A program made the position numbers and the translations under genes. Of a DNA stretch of 64,000 nucleotides, positions 33,861 to 44,493 are shown one piece after another. The notes under the pieces are model-generated. The model was not told the origin of the DNA. It worked only from the letters and a program-made list of their open reading frames with translations, and did not search any database. Source of the DNA: Marinomonas sp. UCMA 3892 (GTDB taxonomy: Bacteria; Pseudomonadota; Gammaproteobacteria; Pseudomonadales; Marinomonadaceae); assembly GCF_012726345.1 (NCBI RefSeq), contig NZ_PTXN01000014.1, positions 85,351 through 149,350 of the forward strand, read 5' to 3'. The stretch's first letter is position 1, and every line of letters starts with the position of its first letter.

Positions 33861-34881
33861 ATTATCTTGGCCTTGGTTCCTTCTTCTTTTACCTTTGCCC
33901 ATTATTATGTATTTTCTGCCAAAAGCTAAGCCAAAAGGCGATGGCATTTGGTGGGGTAATACGGAACAACTAGTCAATCACCAAGATGGAAAAGCGATAC
34001 CTAAACGCCCGACTTTACGTTACGCCTGCCTGTTGGTTTCTTGGATTTTGCTGATCTTTGCTATGACCCAACCGATTTGGTTAGGCGAACCGACAAAAGT
34101 CACTCCGTCAGGTCGAGACTTACTCATTGCTCTTGATTTATCTGGCAGTATGCAAGTTACCGACATGGCACTCAACGGCCAACCGGCAAACCGATTAGAA
34201 GCCGCCAAATCTGTCTTGTCTGACTTTATTCAAGAACGCCGCGGCGATCGTATTGGTATTATCGTTTTTGGCTCAAAAGCCTATCTACAAGCACCACTAA
34301 GCTTTGATACCAAGACGATTAATCAGCTAGTGCAAGAAGCTCAAATTGGTTTTGCTGGCGAACAGACGGCCATTGGCGATGCTATCGGACTGGGAATAAA
34401 AAGACTCGAAGATAAACCCTCCGATAAAAAAGTGCTTATTTTAATGACGGATGGCGCAAATACCGCAGGGCGAGTTCAACCTCAACAAGCCGCCGCCTTT
34501 GCCGCCTCACAAAACGTAAAAATCCACACCATAGGCATTGGCGCAGACAGCATGATTGTACAAAGCTTTTTTGGGCCCAAAGCCATCAATCCTTCAAGCG
34601 ATCTAGACGAAACACTATTAAAAAACATTGCCGCACAAACAGGTGGTGAATACTTCCGCGCCAAAAGCACCGAAGATCTACAAGCTATTTATCAAACACT
34701 TGATGCGTTAGAACCAACTCCTGCCGAAGATATTTGGCAACGACCACTGACCAGCTTGTTCCATTGGCTAGGTCTTGGCTCGATTATTTTTCTAGGTTTG
34801 GCACTACTCGCCAGCAAGCAACTTACATTGAATAGTAACTTTTTTCATAAAAGAACCTCGCGCAAAGGAGGTCAAGCATGA
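33853..34881 (+). CDS. BatA-like von Willebrand factor A membrane protein
   Basis: The 342-residue protein has N-terminal transmembrane helices (about 4-22 and 57-75), a VWA domain with MIDAS DLSGSM (ALDLSGSMQVTD) and a C-terminal helix (about 298-318). Metal binding through the intact DxSxS is expected. It overlaps the following VWA/TPR gene by 4 bases. The pairing of two VWA proteins of this kind is a hallmark of Bat operons. Confidence 0.92.
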   Translation: MLELSWPWFLLLLPLPIIMYFLPKAKPKGDGIWWGNTEQLVNHQDGKAIPKRPTLRYACLLVSWILLIFAMTQPIWLGEPTKVTPSGRDLLIALDLSGSMQVTDMALNGQPANRLEAAKSVLSDFIQERRGDRIGIIVFGSKAYLQAPLSFDTKTINQLVQEAQIGFAGEQTAIGDAIGLGIKRLEDKPSDKKVLILMTDGANTAGRVQPQQAAAFAASQNVKIHTIGIGADSMIVQSFFGPKAINPSSDLDETLLKNIAAQTGGEYFRAKSTEDLQAIYQTLDALEPTPAEDIWQRPLTSLFHWLGLGSIIFLGLALLASKQLTLNSNFFHKRTSRKGGQA

Positions 34882-36641
34882 TGCTTTTTGACTTGATTCA
34901 CTTTGAACGTCCCTACTGGCTTATGTTGCTACCTGTTACCTTGCTACTGGCGTATTTCATCACCGCAAAAAGCTCGAACAAAAGCACGCTCAATAAAGTG
35001 GTCGATCAACGATTGATGCAGCATTTGGTTTATCAAAATACCTCCAGTAACGTGAATAAATGGCTTGGTTTAGCGGCAATATCATTGTGTTGGATTGGTT
35101 TAGCTGGCATCAGCTGGACAAAAGCGCCAACCACCATGTTTGAAAATACCCAGAAAACTATCTTAGTTGTTGATCAATCGCTATCTATGTACGCGACCGA
35201 CATTAAGCCCAATAGACAAACTCAGTTAAAGCAAACCATTCGCGACATACTGGCACAAAGTAAAGAAGGTGATATTGCACTGGTCGCATTTGCTGGCGAA
35301 GGCTTTGTAATCAGCCCCTTCAGCCAAGACAGAGAAACCATCACCCATTTTCTGCTCGCATTAGATCCAATCATCATGCCAACGTATGGTAGTAGCTTGA
35401 CCAGTGGTATTGAAACTGCATTGTCTCTTAGTAAAGACGACGCCACACCACTGCACCTTATTGTGTTAACAGATGATCTTAGCGAACAAGATAAGACGGC
35501 AATCCCTGCGTTATTTAAAGGCAAAAACATACAGTTAGATTTAGTAGCCGTTGGCACAACGAACACATCACTGATTAAGCTACCTGACGGTCAAATCTTG
35601 AGAAAGAATGGCAAAAATGTCATGCCAATAACACCTATAAAAGAGTTAAAAAAACTCACAACATCGCTTGGCGGGTCTTTTCACCAAGGACGCTTAAACT
35701 CTCAGGAGCTAGCGCAGATCACCAATACCTCATTGGATAATCAGCAAACTCAAAAAGCACAAAATAAAAGTATACATTGGATAGAACAAGGCCAATGGCT
35801 TGCTTTACCCTTTCTACTTTGGCTGGCATTGCAGTTTCGCAAAGGCGTGCTTTTTATGCTGCTGGTTAGCATCTTTTATTTACCTTCCGAGAGGCTACAG
35901 GCATCGCCTCTTGATTGGTTTATGACGCCAGATCAAAAAGGTCAACAAGCTGTGGATCAGGGAAATTGGCAAGCTGCAGACCAATACTTTCAGCAACCAG
36001 AATGGAAAGCGGCATCATCGTACGCTTTAGAAAATTATCCTGAAACGATTCAGCAGCTAGAAAGCCTAAAAAGAAATTCGGTAGAAAATTATAATTTAGG
36101 TAATGCGTTGGCATTATCAGGCGATACTGAAAAGGCTATTCGAGCCTATGAAAAAGCATTGGAACAAGATCCTTCACTAAAAGCCGCCAAAGACAATCTC
36201 GATTACTTAAAAAAGCAGCAACAAGAACAACAAAAGAAAGACCAGCAGAAAAAAGAACAGGAAAAATCTAAACAACAAGACAAAGAGAAAAATCAAAACA
36301 AACAACCCAACCAGTCTGATGCAGATAATAAAAGCGATTCAGAGGATAAAAACGACTCAAAAGATCCGTCTGACTCAAAAAAAGATAATAAAAAGAACGA
36401 AAAACAAGACAAAAACAAGACTCCTGAGGATAATAAGGAAGGTGAAAACTCAGACGAACAAAAACAGAAAAAACCTGAAAACACACAGTTAGACAAAGAA
36501 AAAACACAAGCGCTGAACCAGTGGCTAAGACAAATCCAAGACGACCCGGGATTACTACTGCAACGCAAGCTCTGGTATTTACACCAAGAAAAGCGCAATG
36601 AAAATCGATTTTCGCAAGAGGATGGGCAAAACCCATGGTAA
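34878..36641 (+). CDS. VWA-TPR fusion protein (BatB/BatC-like)
   Basis: The 587-residue protein joins two units that are often separate genes. A membrane-anchored VWA domain has MIDAS DQSLSM at about residue 99. After further helices (about 295-325) come TPR repeats (VENYNLGNALALSGDTEKAI). A long Gln/Lys/Asp-rich low-complexity stretch (about 435-540) follows, then a C-terminal motif LQRKLWYLHQEK. The low-complexity part may be a flexible periplasmic or cytosolic linker. Confidence 0.9.
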   Translation: MMLFDLIHFERPYWLMLLPVTLLLAYFITAKSSNKSTLNKVVDQRLMQHLVYQNTSSNVNKWLGLAAISLCWIGLAGISWTKAPTTMFENTQKTILVVDQSLSMYATDIKPNRQTQLKQTIRDILAQSKEGDIALVAFAGEGFVISPFSQDRETITHFLLALDPIIMPTYGSSLTSGIETALSLSKDDATPLHLIVLTDDLSEQDKTAIPALFKGKNIQLDLVAVGTTNTSLIKLPDGQILRKNGKNVMPITPIKELKKLTTSLGGSFHQGRLNSQELAQITNTSLDNQQTQKAQNKSIHWIEQGQWLALPFLLWLALQFRKGVLFMLLVSIFYLPSERLQASPLDWFMTPDQKGQQAVDQGNWQAADQYFQQPEWKAASSYALENYPETIQQLESLKRNSVENYNLGNALALSGDTEKAIRAYEKALEQDPSLKAAKDNLDYLKKQQQEQQKKDQQKKEQEKSKQQDKEKNQNKQPNQSDADNKSDSEDKNDSKDPSDSKKDNKKNEKQDKNKTPEDNKEGENSDEQKQKKPENTQLDKEKTQALNQWLRQIQDDPGLLLQRKLWYLHQEKRNENRFSQEDGQNPW

Positions 36642-38470
36642 TAAAGCAATACTTCCTTTCATTAATATCGCAAAACAAGCCAAGTCGCTTGTTTTTCTCA
36701 CTAATGACAACTCTGCTTTTTATTACATTATCAAGCTCTCTTCATGCCGCCAGCGTTACTGCCTCCCTTAATAAAAATGTTGCCACTGAAAATGAAGTGG
36801 TACAGCTAACATTACGCGCTGACTTTTCTGACACTGGAAATGGCCCTGATCTATCTCCATTGGAACGTGATTTTGATATTTTAGGTAAAAGCCAAAATAG
36901 CCAATTTAGCTTCAACTTAGGCACCAGCACGGCTTTAAACTTTTGGGTTGTCACCTTGATGCCAAAATCTGTCGGCACGGTTGAAATTCCGCCGATTAAA
37001 ATAGGCAATTACGAATCGCAACCTATTAGACTTACCATTAAAAGCTCCCCGCAGCTCTTGGACGGCAATGGTAATCCGCCAGTCATGTTAAAAACAGAAG
37101 TCTCTGAAATAGAGCCATACCTTCAGCAAGAAGTCATACTGAGCATCAAACTTTATACGTCAGTTGCACTCCAGAATGCGAATCGATCAGTTCCTTCGCA
37201 TCCTGATCTTGTCATTGAAAGACTTGCTGACGACCAGATGAATTATCAAACGGTGAATGGCACACAGTATCAGGTGATTACGCGGGACTATTTAGCGTTT
37301 CCACAGCGTAGCGGTCTATTGACGATACCGCCCCAAAGCATTCAAGCAATGATCAACACATCAACAGGCAGAAGAATGATTAAGGTTCAAAGCGAACCGC
37401 TCAACCTGCAAGTGACTCCTATCCCAGCCAGCTATACGGGTGATGCTTGGTTGCCTAGCAGCAAAGTAACCGTCTCAACCTCTCTTGATAAGTCGAGTGA
37501 TACCCCAAGAGTGGGCGACACTCTTATTTGGACGATTAACATCAGCGCTAAAGGTGCGCTACCAGAACAGATTCCAACACTAGACTTTAACAGCACTCGC
37601 AATTACAAGCTGTATCCAAAACCACCTAAGTTCGACAATCAAAAAACAGCCGACGGTGTGACTGGTAGCCAAAGCATCACGGTTGAAGTGGTGCCAACAG
37701 AACAAGGAACCCTTGCATTACCAGACATCTATATCACCTATTGGGACACTGAAACAAGAACAATCAGTACGGCCAGCGCCTCAACAAAAGGCATTGAAAT
37801 AGCACCATTACCCAGCGCTTCAAGCAAGGCAAATGATTCCACTGCCAACAAACAAACAATCAGTGAACCGCTGCCAGCACAAACTCGCTCCGTAGCACCT
37901 ATTTCTTTGGCAAAAAAACCCATTGAAAAAACTACACAATCAACTCAGATCAAACCTGAAAATGGATTAGATCTAGAAGTACTACAAACAGAAGATGGCT
38001 TTTCACTGCGTCATTACCTAATTGCCGGATTACTTTTCTTGACCGCCACCATGCTAACTATATGGGTTATTATTTGGTTCAAGCGCAAAAAATCACAGCC
38101 AGATGACATTTACCAAGTCCCTACCTTGCAAGAATTTGCACCATTAAGTACCTCAGATGAACAAAGCGCCTACAAAGCACTGATTGAATGCTGCCGACAA
38201 AACAGCCTCCAATCTTTAAGACCAAGTCTATTAGAATGGGCTCGCCATCGCTGGGGAGACAATGAAATTCGTAGTGTTGATGACATAAAACGCCTAACAT
38301 CCGTTCAAGTAACTCAACTTCTTATGGAAGCAGAGTTAATGCTGTACTCAAACAATCCAGCCCATGAATGGCAAGGAGAACCTCTTGCCAATGCTCTTGA
38401 AGAGTACACAAGTGGACAAGCCAAGCCTTCGCAGGCTAGCCAGCTAAAAACGCTTTACCCAAACTTTTAA
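36635..38470 (+). CDS. BatD-like protein
   Basis: The 611-residue protein begins with a signal-type segment (LMTTLLFITLSSSLHAAS) and continues with long beta-rich, Ig-like domains. A single transmembrane helix follows at about 465-487 (FLTATMLTIWVIIWF), with a short helical cytoplasmic tail. This is the BatD layout. The start overlaps the previous gene by 7 bases. It closes the operon. BatD is thought to work with the VWA proteins at the inner membrane. Confidence 0.9.
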   Translation: MVIKQYFLSLISQNKPSRLFFSLMTTLLFITLSSSLHAASVTASLNKNVATENEVVQLTLRADFSDTGNGPDLSPLERDFDILGKSQNSQFSFNLGTSTALNFWVVTLMPKSVGTVEIPPIKIGNYESQPIRLTIKSSPQLLDGNGNPPVMLKTEVSEIEPYLQQEVILSIKLYTSVALQNANRSVPSHPDLVIERLADDQMNYQTVNGTQYQVITRDYLAFPQRSGLLTIPPQSIQAMINTSTGRRMIKVQSEPLNLQVTPIPASYTGDAWLPSSKVTVSTSLDKSSDTPRVGDTLIWTINISAKGALPEQIPTLDFNSTRNYKLYPKPPKFDNQKTADGVTGSQSITVEVVPTEQGTLALPDIYITYWDTETRTISTASASTKGIEIAPLPSASSKANDSTANKQTISEPLPAQTRSVAPISLAKKPIEKTTQSTQIKPENGLDLEVLQTEDGFSLRHYLIAGLLFLTATMLTIWVIIWFKRKKSQPDDIYQVPTLQEFAPLSTSDEQSAYKALIECCRQNSLQSLRPSLLEWARHRWGDNEIRSVDDIKRLTSVQVTQLLMEAELMLYSNNPAHEWQGEPLANALEEYTSGQAKPSQASQLKTLYPNF

Positions 38471-38497
38471 TGAATGTTATTTCCTAAAAGGACAACC

Positions 38498-39424
38498 ATG
38501 ATGACACCTTTTCAATCTGGCATTATTGCCGAAGCCTCAAGCGATGCCCTTTTTATTACACTTAACGTGAATAGATCCGAAATTAGCGCCCTAAAAAGGG
38601 CCCTAGCTGCGGCTCCTGCGCTTATTGAAGAACTACAAGCACAATTTCCTGCAGCAGAGTTACACGCTTCCATCGGCCTAAGTAGCCTTATATGGGATGA
38701 ACTAGATACGACTCGCCCACAGTTTCTTACCACCTTCCCTCATATCACCGGCAAAGATGTTGAGTTCACACCAACTGATGTAGATCTGGTTCTTCACATT
38801 CGCTCCTCTCGACATGATGCAACTTACCAGTTGGCTAGCGTTCTTTTTAAAGCCTTTGGCAACAGCGTTAAGTTAGTCGACGAAGTCAGTTGCTTTAAGT
38901 ATTTAGATAATCGTGATTTGACTGGATTTGTTGATGGCACTGAAAACCCAGCCGGCGAACAACGCAAGGCAGTGGCTCTAGTTGGTGATGAAGACCTAAG
39001 GTTTGAACATGGCTCATACTTCAATTTAATACGTTTTGTTCATGACTTAGAAAAATGGGAAAAAGAAGATATCAAAACTCAGGAAGATACATACGGACGA
39101 ACCAAGCACACCAACCAAGAATATCCATCAGCAGAAAAATCAGTCCACGCTCATACCAAGCGCACCTCACTGAAAGATGAAAATGGCAACTCGATGGAAA
39201 TCTTGCGCCACAGTATGCCATTCGCTTCTTTAAGAGAAAAAGGCCTTATGTTTGCTAGTTACAGCAAGACGCCCGTGATTTTTAATCTAATGCTGGAAAG
39301 CATGGTGAAAGGCGATGAAAACGGTAATACAGACCATCTGATGAAGTACACTCGCGCAACAACAGGACAGGCTTTCTTTGTACCTTCGAACCAATGGCTA
39401 ACATCTCTTTCTAACAGCAAGTAA
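38498..39424 (+). CDS. Dyp-type (YfeX-like) haem peroxidase
   Basis: The 308-residue peroxidase has the GxxDG motif (GFVDGTENP), the proximal His region (VHAHTKRTSL) and the distal block LRHSMPF. There is no Tat signal, so it is cytosolic like YfeX. The start at 38498 follows AAAAGGACAACC. An upstream in-frame ATG lacks a ribosome-binding site. It is close to the Bat operon but separated by 27 bases. Confidence 0.93.
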   Translation: MMTPFQSGIIAEASSDALFITLNVNRSEISALKRALAAAPALIEELQAQFPAAELHASIGLSSLIWDELDTTRPQFLTTFPHITGKDVEFTPTDVDLVLHIRSSRHDATYQLASVLFKAFGNSVKLVDEVSCFKYLDNRDLTGFVDGTENPAGEQRKAVALVGDEDLRFEHGSYFNLIRFVHDLEKWEKEDIKTQEDTYGRTKHTNQEYPSAEKSVHAHTKRTSLKDENGNSMEILRHSMPFASLREKGLMFASYSKTPVIFNLMLESMVKGDENGNTDHLMKYTRATTGQAFFVPSNQWLTSLSNSK

Positions 39425-39458
39425 AAAATTTCACCTGTTAAAGTTTCAAAGCAAATAA

Positions 39459-39489
39459 AAAAGCCACTCAAATTTGAGTGGCTTTTTTT
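39459..39489. terminator. Bidirectional terminator between peroxidase and ppiD
   Basis: AAAAAGCCACTCAAATTTGAGTGGCTTTTTTT is a near-perfect palindrome with A- and T-runs (split here: stem GCCACTCAAA / TTTGAGTGGC). It serves both converging genes. Confidence 0.92.
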
Positions 39490-39504
39490 GAGCAAAATTA
39501 TCGT

Positions 39505-41328
39505 TTATCTTTCTATTTTTGCTTTATTTTTTAAGTAGTCTTGCTGACCTTGAGTGCTAAGAGTTACTTGAGTCTGATTCAAATAACGCTCATAAGCTAG
39601 CTTCTGATCATCAGGAACTGTCGCATTACCAGCATCAACCTTATTTAAGCGAATCAAAGCCAAATCACCATTAGACAAGCCTTTCACCTCAATAACTGGT
39701 TTACCCTCTGGATGAGGCAAAGAGAAAGCCAATGATGTCATTTCATCTTGACCACGCTTAGCATCTTTTACAGAAGTCCACTTAGTATTGCTTGCACTCT
39801 TCGCTTTTTCAGCTTTAGCACGCAGTGACTCTACCGCTTTGTTTTGCACCACGATAGAAGCAACCTGCTCTTTTGTTTCTTCATAAGATTGGAAAGCTTC
39901 TGGCTTGTGATCATTTAAATGCAATACGACCACCTGATCATCACCCAGCTCAATCAAGTTGCTGTTCTGACCATCTTCTAAAACAGATACACCAAACGCG
40001 GCAGCAATTACTGCAGGACTACTAGTGATCTCGTCAGAGCCGCCATCACGACCAAAATACGCACTTTGAAGTACATCAACACCGTATTCTTTTGCAATAG
40101 CATCTAACTTATCACTCGCATAAGCCAAATCGGTAATATCTTCATGAACCGTCAACAAAGCATCTCTTGCCTTATCTTCACGTAACTTTTGCAGCAACTC
40201 TTCTTTTTTGGAGGCAAAGCTTGGCACATCAGGTTTCGAAATATCATCTAGTTTGATTAGATGGTATCCATACTGACCTTTAACCGATTTAACTTCGCCT
40301 TTTTTCATAGAGAAAAGCGTATCGTCAAAAGCAGAACCCATAATGCCTTTTTCGACATAACCCAAATTACCGCCATCTTTATTCGAACCAATATCATCTG
40401 AATATTTAGCAGCCAAATCAGCAAACTTAGCACCTGCTTTCAGCTTAGCCTCTACTTCTTCAAGACGTTTTTTAGCTTCGTCATCGCTACGATCAGATGT
40501 TTCAATAAGGATATGTGACGCTGACCTTTCTTCTTGCGCCAAAACAGAAATAGAAGCCTGATAAGCATCCTGCAATTCAGCATCTGTAATTTTTACTTTA
40601 CCGTAAAAATCAGAGCTCGAAATCACAACATAATTTACTTTAACTTGTTCTGGCGTTTTGAAGTTTTCTTTATTTGCTTCGTAATACGCTTTTAGCTCAT
40701 CGTCTGACACACTGGTATTTTCTGACTCATCAGCCAAGGAAAAAGACACATAATCGTATGTTCTTTCCTGGGACTGCAGTTTAGAAACACTGTCTACCTG
40801 ATAAGGCAAAACAAACTCAGAACCAGCAATAGCATTACGAGGCTGCTGTATCAAAACATCTTGTTTAATTCGCTCTTTAAAGGCTAACGGAGTGAAGCCA
40901 AGAGAACGAATAAAGTTAAGATACTTATTTTGATCAAATTGACCATTCGTTTGGAACTGTTCAGCTTGCAGTAAATAAGCATTCACTTGAGCATCTGAAA
41001 CTCCCAACCCCAAACCTTTTGCTTGGTTAGCTAATACAACACGCTGAACTAACTCATCTAAAGCACGACGCTGCAATAAGTTATCTTCCAGTAATGCAGG
41101 ATTAACTTGCCCACCCATCATTGAAATTAATTGACGGCGTTGAGTTTCAGCACCTTGCAGCATTTGTGTACGGGTAATATCTACACCATCGACTTCTGCT
41201 ACAGTATCTGACGAATTAAAGCTAGTAACCAAGGCGTCTACGCCAAATAGAGCAAAAGTCACAACGATAAAACCAACTATGATCTTTACCACAATGCCTT
41301 GTGACTTATCTCTGATATCCTGGAGCAT
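39505..41328 (-). CDS. ppiD: Peptidyl-prolyl isomerase PpiD
   Basis: The 607-residue periplasmic chaperone is anchored by one N-terminal helix (IVVKIIVGFIVVTFALFGV). SurA_N-like segments flank a parvulin domain (HILIETSDRSDDEAKKRLEEV ... DGGNLGYVEKG). It helps outer membrane protein folding at the exit of Sec. The start was moved to the ATG after GGAGG. It follows hupB and tRNA-Asp, as in other gammaproteobacteria. Confidence 0.95.
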   Translation of the reverse strand: MLQDIRDKSQGIVVKIIVGFIVVTFALFGVDALVTSFNSSDTVAEVDGVDITRTQMLQGAETQRRQLISMMGGQVNPALLEDNLLQRRALDELVQRVVLANQAKGLGLGVSDAQVNAYLLQAEQFQTNGQFDQNKYLNFIRSLGFTPLAFKERIKQDVLIQQPRNAIAGSEFVLPYQVDSVSKLQSQERTYDYVSFSLADESENTSVSDDELKAYYEANKENFKTPEQVKVNYVVISSSDFYGKVKITDAELQDAYQASISVLAQEERSASHILIETSDRSDDEAKKRLEEVEAKLKAGAKFADLAAKYSDDIGSNKDGGNLGYVEKGIMGSAFDDTLFSMKKGEVKSVKGQYGYHLIKLDDISKPDVPSFASKKEELLQKLREDKARDALLTVHEDITDLAYASDKLDAIAKEYGVDVLQSAYFGRDGGSDEITSSPAVIAAAFGVSVLEDGQNSNLIELGDDQVVVLHLNDHKPEAFQSYEETKEQVASIVVQNKAVESLRAKAEKAKSASNTKWTSVKDAKRGQDEMTSLAFSLPHPEGKPVIEVKGLSNGDLALIRLNKVDAGNATVPDDQKLAYERYLNQTQVTLSTQGQQDYLKNKAKIER

Positions 41329-41364
41329 TACTGCCTCCAAATGAGTTAATTAAATTACAAATAA

Positions 41365-41396
41365 AAAAGGTGTATTCCGCTTGGAATACACCTTTT
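41365..41396. terminator. Terminator after tRNA-Asp
   Basis: AAAAGGTGTATTCC pairs exactly with GGAATACACCTTTT around a 4-base loop. On the minus strand it ends in a T-run and lies just beyond the tRNA. Confidence 0.9.
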
Positions 41397-41404
41397 GTGT
41401 CTAA

Positions 41405-41481
41405 TGGCGGAACAGACGGGACTCGAACCCGCGACCCCCTGCGTGACAGGCAGGTATTCTAACCAACTGAACTACTGCTCC
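41405..41481 (-). tRNA. tRNA-Asp (GTC)
   Basis: The 77-base cloverleaf has acceptor GGAGCAG/CTGTTCC, anticodon loop CTGTCAC with GTC, TTCGAGTC in the T arm and an encoded CCA end. It sits between hupB and ppiD. Confidence 0.97.
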
Positions 41482-41488
41482 AAAAACA

Positions 41489-41761
41489 TTAGTTTACAGC
41501 GTCTTTAAGACCTTTACCGGCTTTAAAGCCAGGAACCTTCGCTGCTTTAATTTGGATCTCCTCACCAGTTTGAGGATTACGGCCTGTACGCGCCGCACGT
41601 TCTTTAACTGCAAAAGTACCAAAACCAACTAGTGTAACCTGGTCACCTTTTGCCAAAGCAGCTTCAATTGCTTTCAAAGTAGCATCAAGTGCATTGCTAG
41701 CAGAAGCTTTAGATAAATCAGCAGACGCTGCAATAGCATCAATCAATTCAGATTTGTTCAC
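41489..41761 (-). CDS. hupB: DNA-binding protein HU-beta
   Basis: The 90-residue histone-like protein bends DNA in the nucleoid. It shows [11 protein letters not shown], the [20 protein letters not shown] arm and a GKGLKDAVN end. The order lon-hupB-ppiD is standard. A good promoter lies at 41844-41873. Confidence 0.97.
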   Translation of the reverse strand: MNKSELIDAIAASADLSKASASNALDATLKAIEAALAKGDQVTLVGFGTFAVKERAARTGRNPQTGEEIQIKAAKVPGFKAGKGLKDAVN

Positions 41762-41843
41762 GTTGTACCCCTTCAGTATTTTCTTGGTTCCTTAGTGTTT
41801 TTTCGGCGCAGTATAAATGACTACCGATAAGGCCGAGCCAGCA

Positions 41844-41873
41844 GTTATACAAGCCCAGCCTATCCCCTGTCAA
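41844..41873 (-). promoter_or_regulatory. Sigma-70 promoter for hupB
   Basis: On the minus strand TTGACA is followed after 18 bases by TATAAC, about 80 bases before the hupB start and just past the lon stop. The -35 box is perfect. Confidence 0.7.
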
Positions 41874-41887
41874 CACAGGTTATGCCC

Positions 41888-44281
41888 TTAATGATGACTT
41901 ACAGTTTCTTGTTCATCAACAGTTTTTTCACTTGAAGGTAATGTTTCTACCTTTTTTGGTGAAGGAATGTACTCCAAAGCAATATCAAGCACTTCATCAA
42001 TCCATTTGACAGGGATGACTTCAATGTCTGCCTTGATATTATCAGGAATTTCCTTTAAATCACGAGCATTTTCTTGAGGAATAATCACTGTTTTTATCCC
42101 CCCTCTGTGAGCCGCTAGAAGCTTCTCTTTCAAACCACCTATGGGTAACACTTCCCCACGCAGCGTAATCTCACCAGTCATGGCCACAGATGCCTTAACA
42201 GGGATCTTAGTTAGCACAGAAACAATCGCGGTGCACATAGCAACACCTGCACTTGGGCCATCTTTAGGAGTGGCACCTTCTGGAACGTGCAAATGAAGGT
42301 CTGTTTTTTCATGGAAATCTTCATCAATACCAAGACCAGTTGCTCGACTTCTAACCACCGTCAAAGCCGCTTGAATAGATTCCTGCATCACATCACCAAG
42401 CGATCCGGTCTTAACATGACGACCTTTTCCTGGAACACCAGCAGCTTCAATGGTCAATAATTCACCACCTACAGACGTCCAAGCCAAACCTGTCACCTGA
42501 CCGATTTGATTTTTTTCTTCTGCTTTTCCGTAACTAAATTTATGCACACCGGAAAAATCTTCCAAATTAGCACTTATTACTTCAACAGCTTTTGATTCTT
42601 TATCGCTACTTAGCGCCTGTTTTTTAACTACACGACGACAAATTTTGCTTAGCTCGCGCTCTAAACCGCGAACACCAGCTTCTTTAGTGTAGTAGCGAAT
42701 CACATCCATCAAGGCATCATCTGTCACCTTAATTTCACTTTCTTTAAGGCCTGATAACTTAATTTGCTTAGGCAATAAATAGCGTTTTGCAATGTTTAAT
42801 TTTTCATCTTCGGTGTAACCCGGAATCCGAATAACTTCCATACGATCCAGAAGTGGACCAGGAATATTCATGCTATTTGATGTACAAATAAACATCACAT
42901 CAGATAAATCAAAATCCACTTCAAGATAATGATCATTGAAAGTATGGTTTTGCTCAGGATCAAGCACTTCCAAAAGCGCAGAAGCTGGATCACCGCGTTG
43001 ATCCATCCCCATTTTGTCAATTTCATCTAACAAAAATAATGGGTTCTTAACTTTTACTTTCGCCAATTTTTGTAACAACTTACCTGGCATAGAACCAATA
43101 TAAGTTCGACGATGCCCTCGTATTTCCGCTTCATCCCGAACACCACCAAGCGCCATACGCACATACTGACGATTAACCGCTTTCGCAATCGATTGACCCA
43201 GAGAGGTTTTACCCACACCTGGCGGCCCAACCAAACAAAGCACAGGACCTTTAACTTTTTTCACTCGCTGTTGCACAGCAAGAAATTCCAGAATGCGCTC
43301 TTTGACATCCTGCAAGCCATAATGATCTTGATTCAATACTTTTTCAGCATAAGCCAAATCATTACGAACTTTGCTGCGTTTTTTCCAAGGTAAAGACGTT
43401 AACCAATCGATATAACCTCGAACCACTGCGGCCTCTGCTGACATCGGAGACATCATGCGCAGCTTTTTCAACTCACCCTCAGCTTTTTCTTTTGCCTCAT
43501 CAGACATGCCAACTTCAGCAATTTTTTCTTGCAGCTGATCTAACTCATTACTGCCATCTTCCATATCCCCAAGTTCTTTCTGAATGGCTTTCATTTGCTC
43601 ATTCAAATAGTACTCGCGCTGACTTTTTTCCATTTGCTTTTTAACACGGCTGCGAATGTTCTTTTCAAGATGAGCGATATCAAGCTCGCCATCCATCAAA
43701 CCGATCAAATATTCCCCACGGCCCGTTAAAGAATCTATTTCTAAGACTTTTTGCTTATCCTCAAGCTTCAGGCTCATATGACCCGTTATATTATCGATCA
43801 GCTTAGCAAGATCATCGATAGACTTTAAAGAAGCCACAACCTCTGCAGGAATACGTTTACTTCCCGCTACGTATTCATCTAGTTGCTTAAGCAAAGCATT
43901 ACGAATAACACCATGCTCCGTTTGATCCTCTTCTTGAAGGTCAAGCTCAATGATACGACCTAAAACAAAACCATCCGCCTCTTCCATTTTCTCGAGACGA
44001 GCACGTTTACCACCTTCTACCAGCACCTTAACCGTTCCATCCGGTAGCCGCAGCAATTGCATCACCTTCGCCGTCGTACCAATAGAATAAAGATCCTCTA
44101 AAACTGGATCATCTTTAGAAGCATCCTGTTGAGCAACAAGAAATACATGTTTATCATTTTCCATCGCAGACTCTAGCGCTGCTATGGATTTAGCGCGACC
44201 AACAAATAACGGCAACACCATATGGGGATACACGACCACATCTCGAAGTGGCAACATTGGCAGGAGCAAAGAATCTGTCAT
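41888..44281 (-). CDS. lon: ATP-dependent protease Lon
   Basis: The 797-residue cytosolic protease has an N-terminal substrate domain, AAA+ Walker A (GPPGVGKT), Walker B ([10 protein letters not shown]) and the Ser-Lys protease domain with catalytic Ser in GPSAGVAM and Lys in [14 protein letters not shown]. The start was set at the ATG before [13 protein letters not shown], preceded by GGAAAAAAAT. A heat-shock-type promoter is present upstream. Confidence 0.97.
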   Translation of the reverse strand: MTDSLLLPMLPLRDVVVYPHMVLPLFVGRAKSIAALESAMENDKHVFLVAQQDASKDDPVLEDLYSIGTTAKVMQLLRLPDGTVKVLVEGGKRARLEKMEEADGFVLGRIIELDLQEEDQTEHGVIRNALLKQLDEYVAGSKRIPAEVVASLKSIDDLAKLIDNITGHMSLKLEDKQKVLEIDSLTGRGEYLIGLMDGELDIAHLEKNIRSRVKKQMEKSQREYYLNEQMKAIQKELGDMEDGSNELDQLQEKIAEVGMSDEAKEKAEGELKKLRMMSPMSAEAAVVRGYIDWLTSLPWKKRSKVRNDLAYAEKVLNQDHYGLQDVKERILEFLAVQQRVKKVKGPVLCLVGPPGVGKTSLGQSIAKAVNRQYVRMALGGVRDEAEIRGHRRTYIGSMPGKLLQKLAKVKVKNPLFLLDEIDKMGMDQRGDPASALLEVLDPEQNHTFNDHYLEVDFDLSDVMFICTSNSMNIPGPLLDRMEVIRIPGYTEDEKLNIAKRYLLPKQIKLSGLKESEIKVTDDALMDVIRYYTKEAGVRGLERELSKICRRVVKKQALSSDKESKAVEVISANLEDFSGVHKFSYGKAEEKNQIGQVTGLAWTSVGGELLTIEAAGVPGKGRHVKTGSLGDVMQESIQAALTVVRSRATGLGIDEDFHEKTDLHLHVPEGATPKDGPSAGVAMCTAIVSVLTKIPVKASVAMTGEITLRGEVLPIGGLKEKLLAAHRGGIKTVIIPQENARDLKEIPDNIKADIEVIPVKWIDEVLDIALEYIPSPKKVETLPSSEKTVDEQETVSHH

Positions 44282-44344
44282 ATTTTTTTCCAATCCGGGC
44301 ACATAAAAAAGCGCACTTTTATATTTCAACATTCATTAGGAAAG

Positions 44345-44372
44345 AGATAGGGACGAAGCCTGAAATTACAAG
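44345..44372 (-). promoter_or_regulatory. Sigma-32-like heat-shock promoter for lon
   Basis: On the minus strand CTTGTAA is followed after 13 bases by CCCTATCT, close to the sigma-32 consensus CTTGAAA and CCCCATnT. It lies 64-91 bases upstream of the chosen lon start. Lon is a known heat-shock gene in relatives. Confidence 0.6.
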
Positions 44373-44429
44373 CACTATCACCATTTGAATTTAGTCTACA
44401 CAGTGTTTTAAAGCGAAACACCATAAAAA

Positions 44430-44467
44430 AAAGCCGAATTCAAGTAATAAAACTTAAATTCGGCTTT
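44430..44467. terminator. Terminator between clpX and lon
   Basis: AAAGCCGAATTCAAGT pairs with ACTTAAATTCGGCTTT around a short loop, with one mismatch. It lies just after the clpX stop. Confidence 0.8.
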
Positions 44468-44493
44468 CTGCTTAGTCATCATACAGCAAAGAA

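Noticed and set aside
36268..36678. Long open frames antisense to the Bat VWA-TPR gene
   Set aside because: They are mirror images of the Lys/Gln/Asp-rich low-complexity stretch, which rarely contains stops on the opposite strand.
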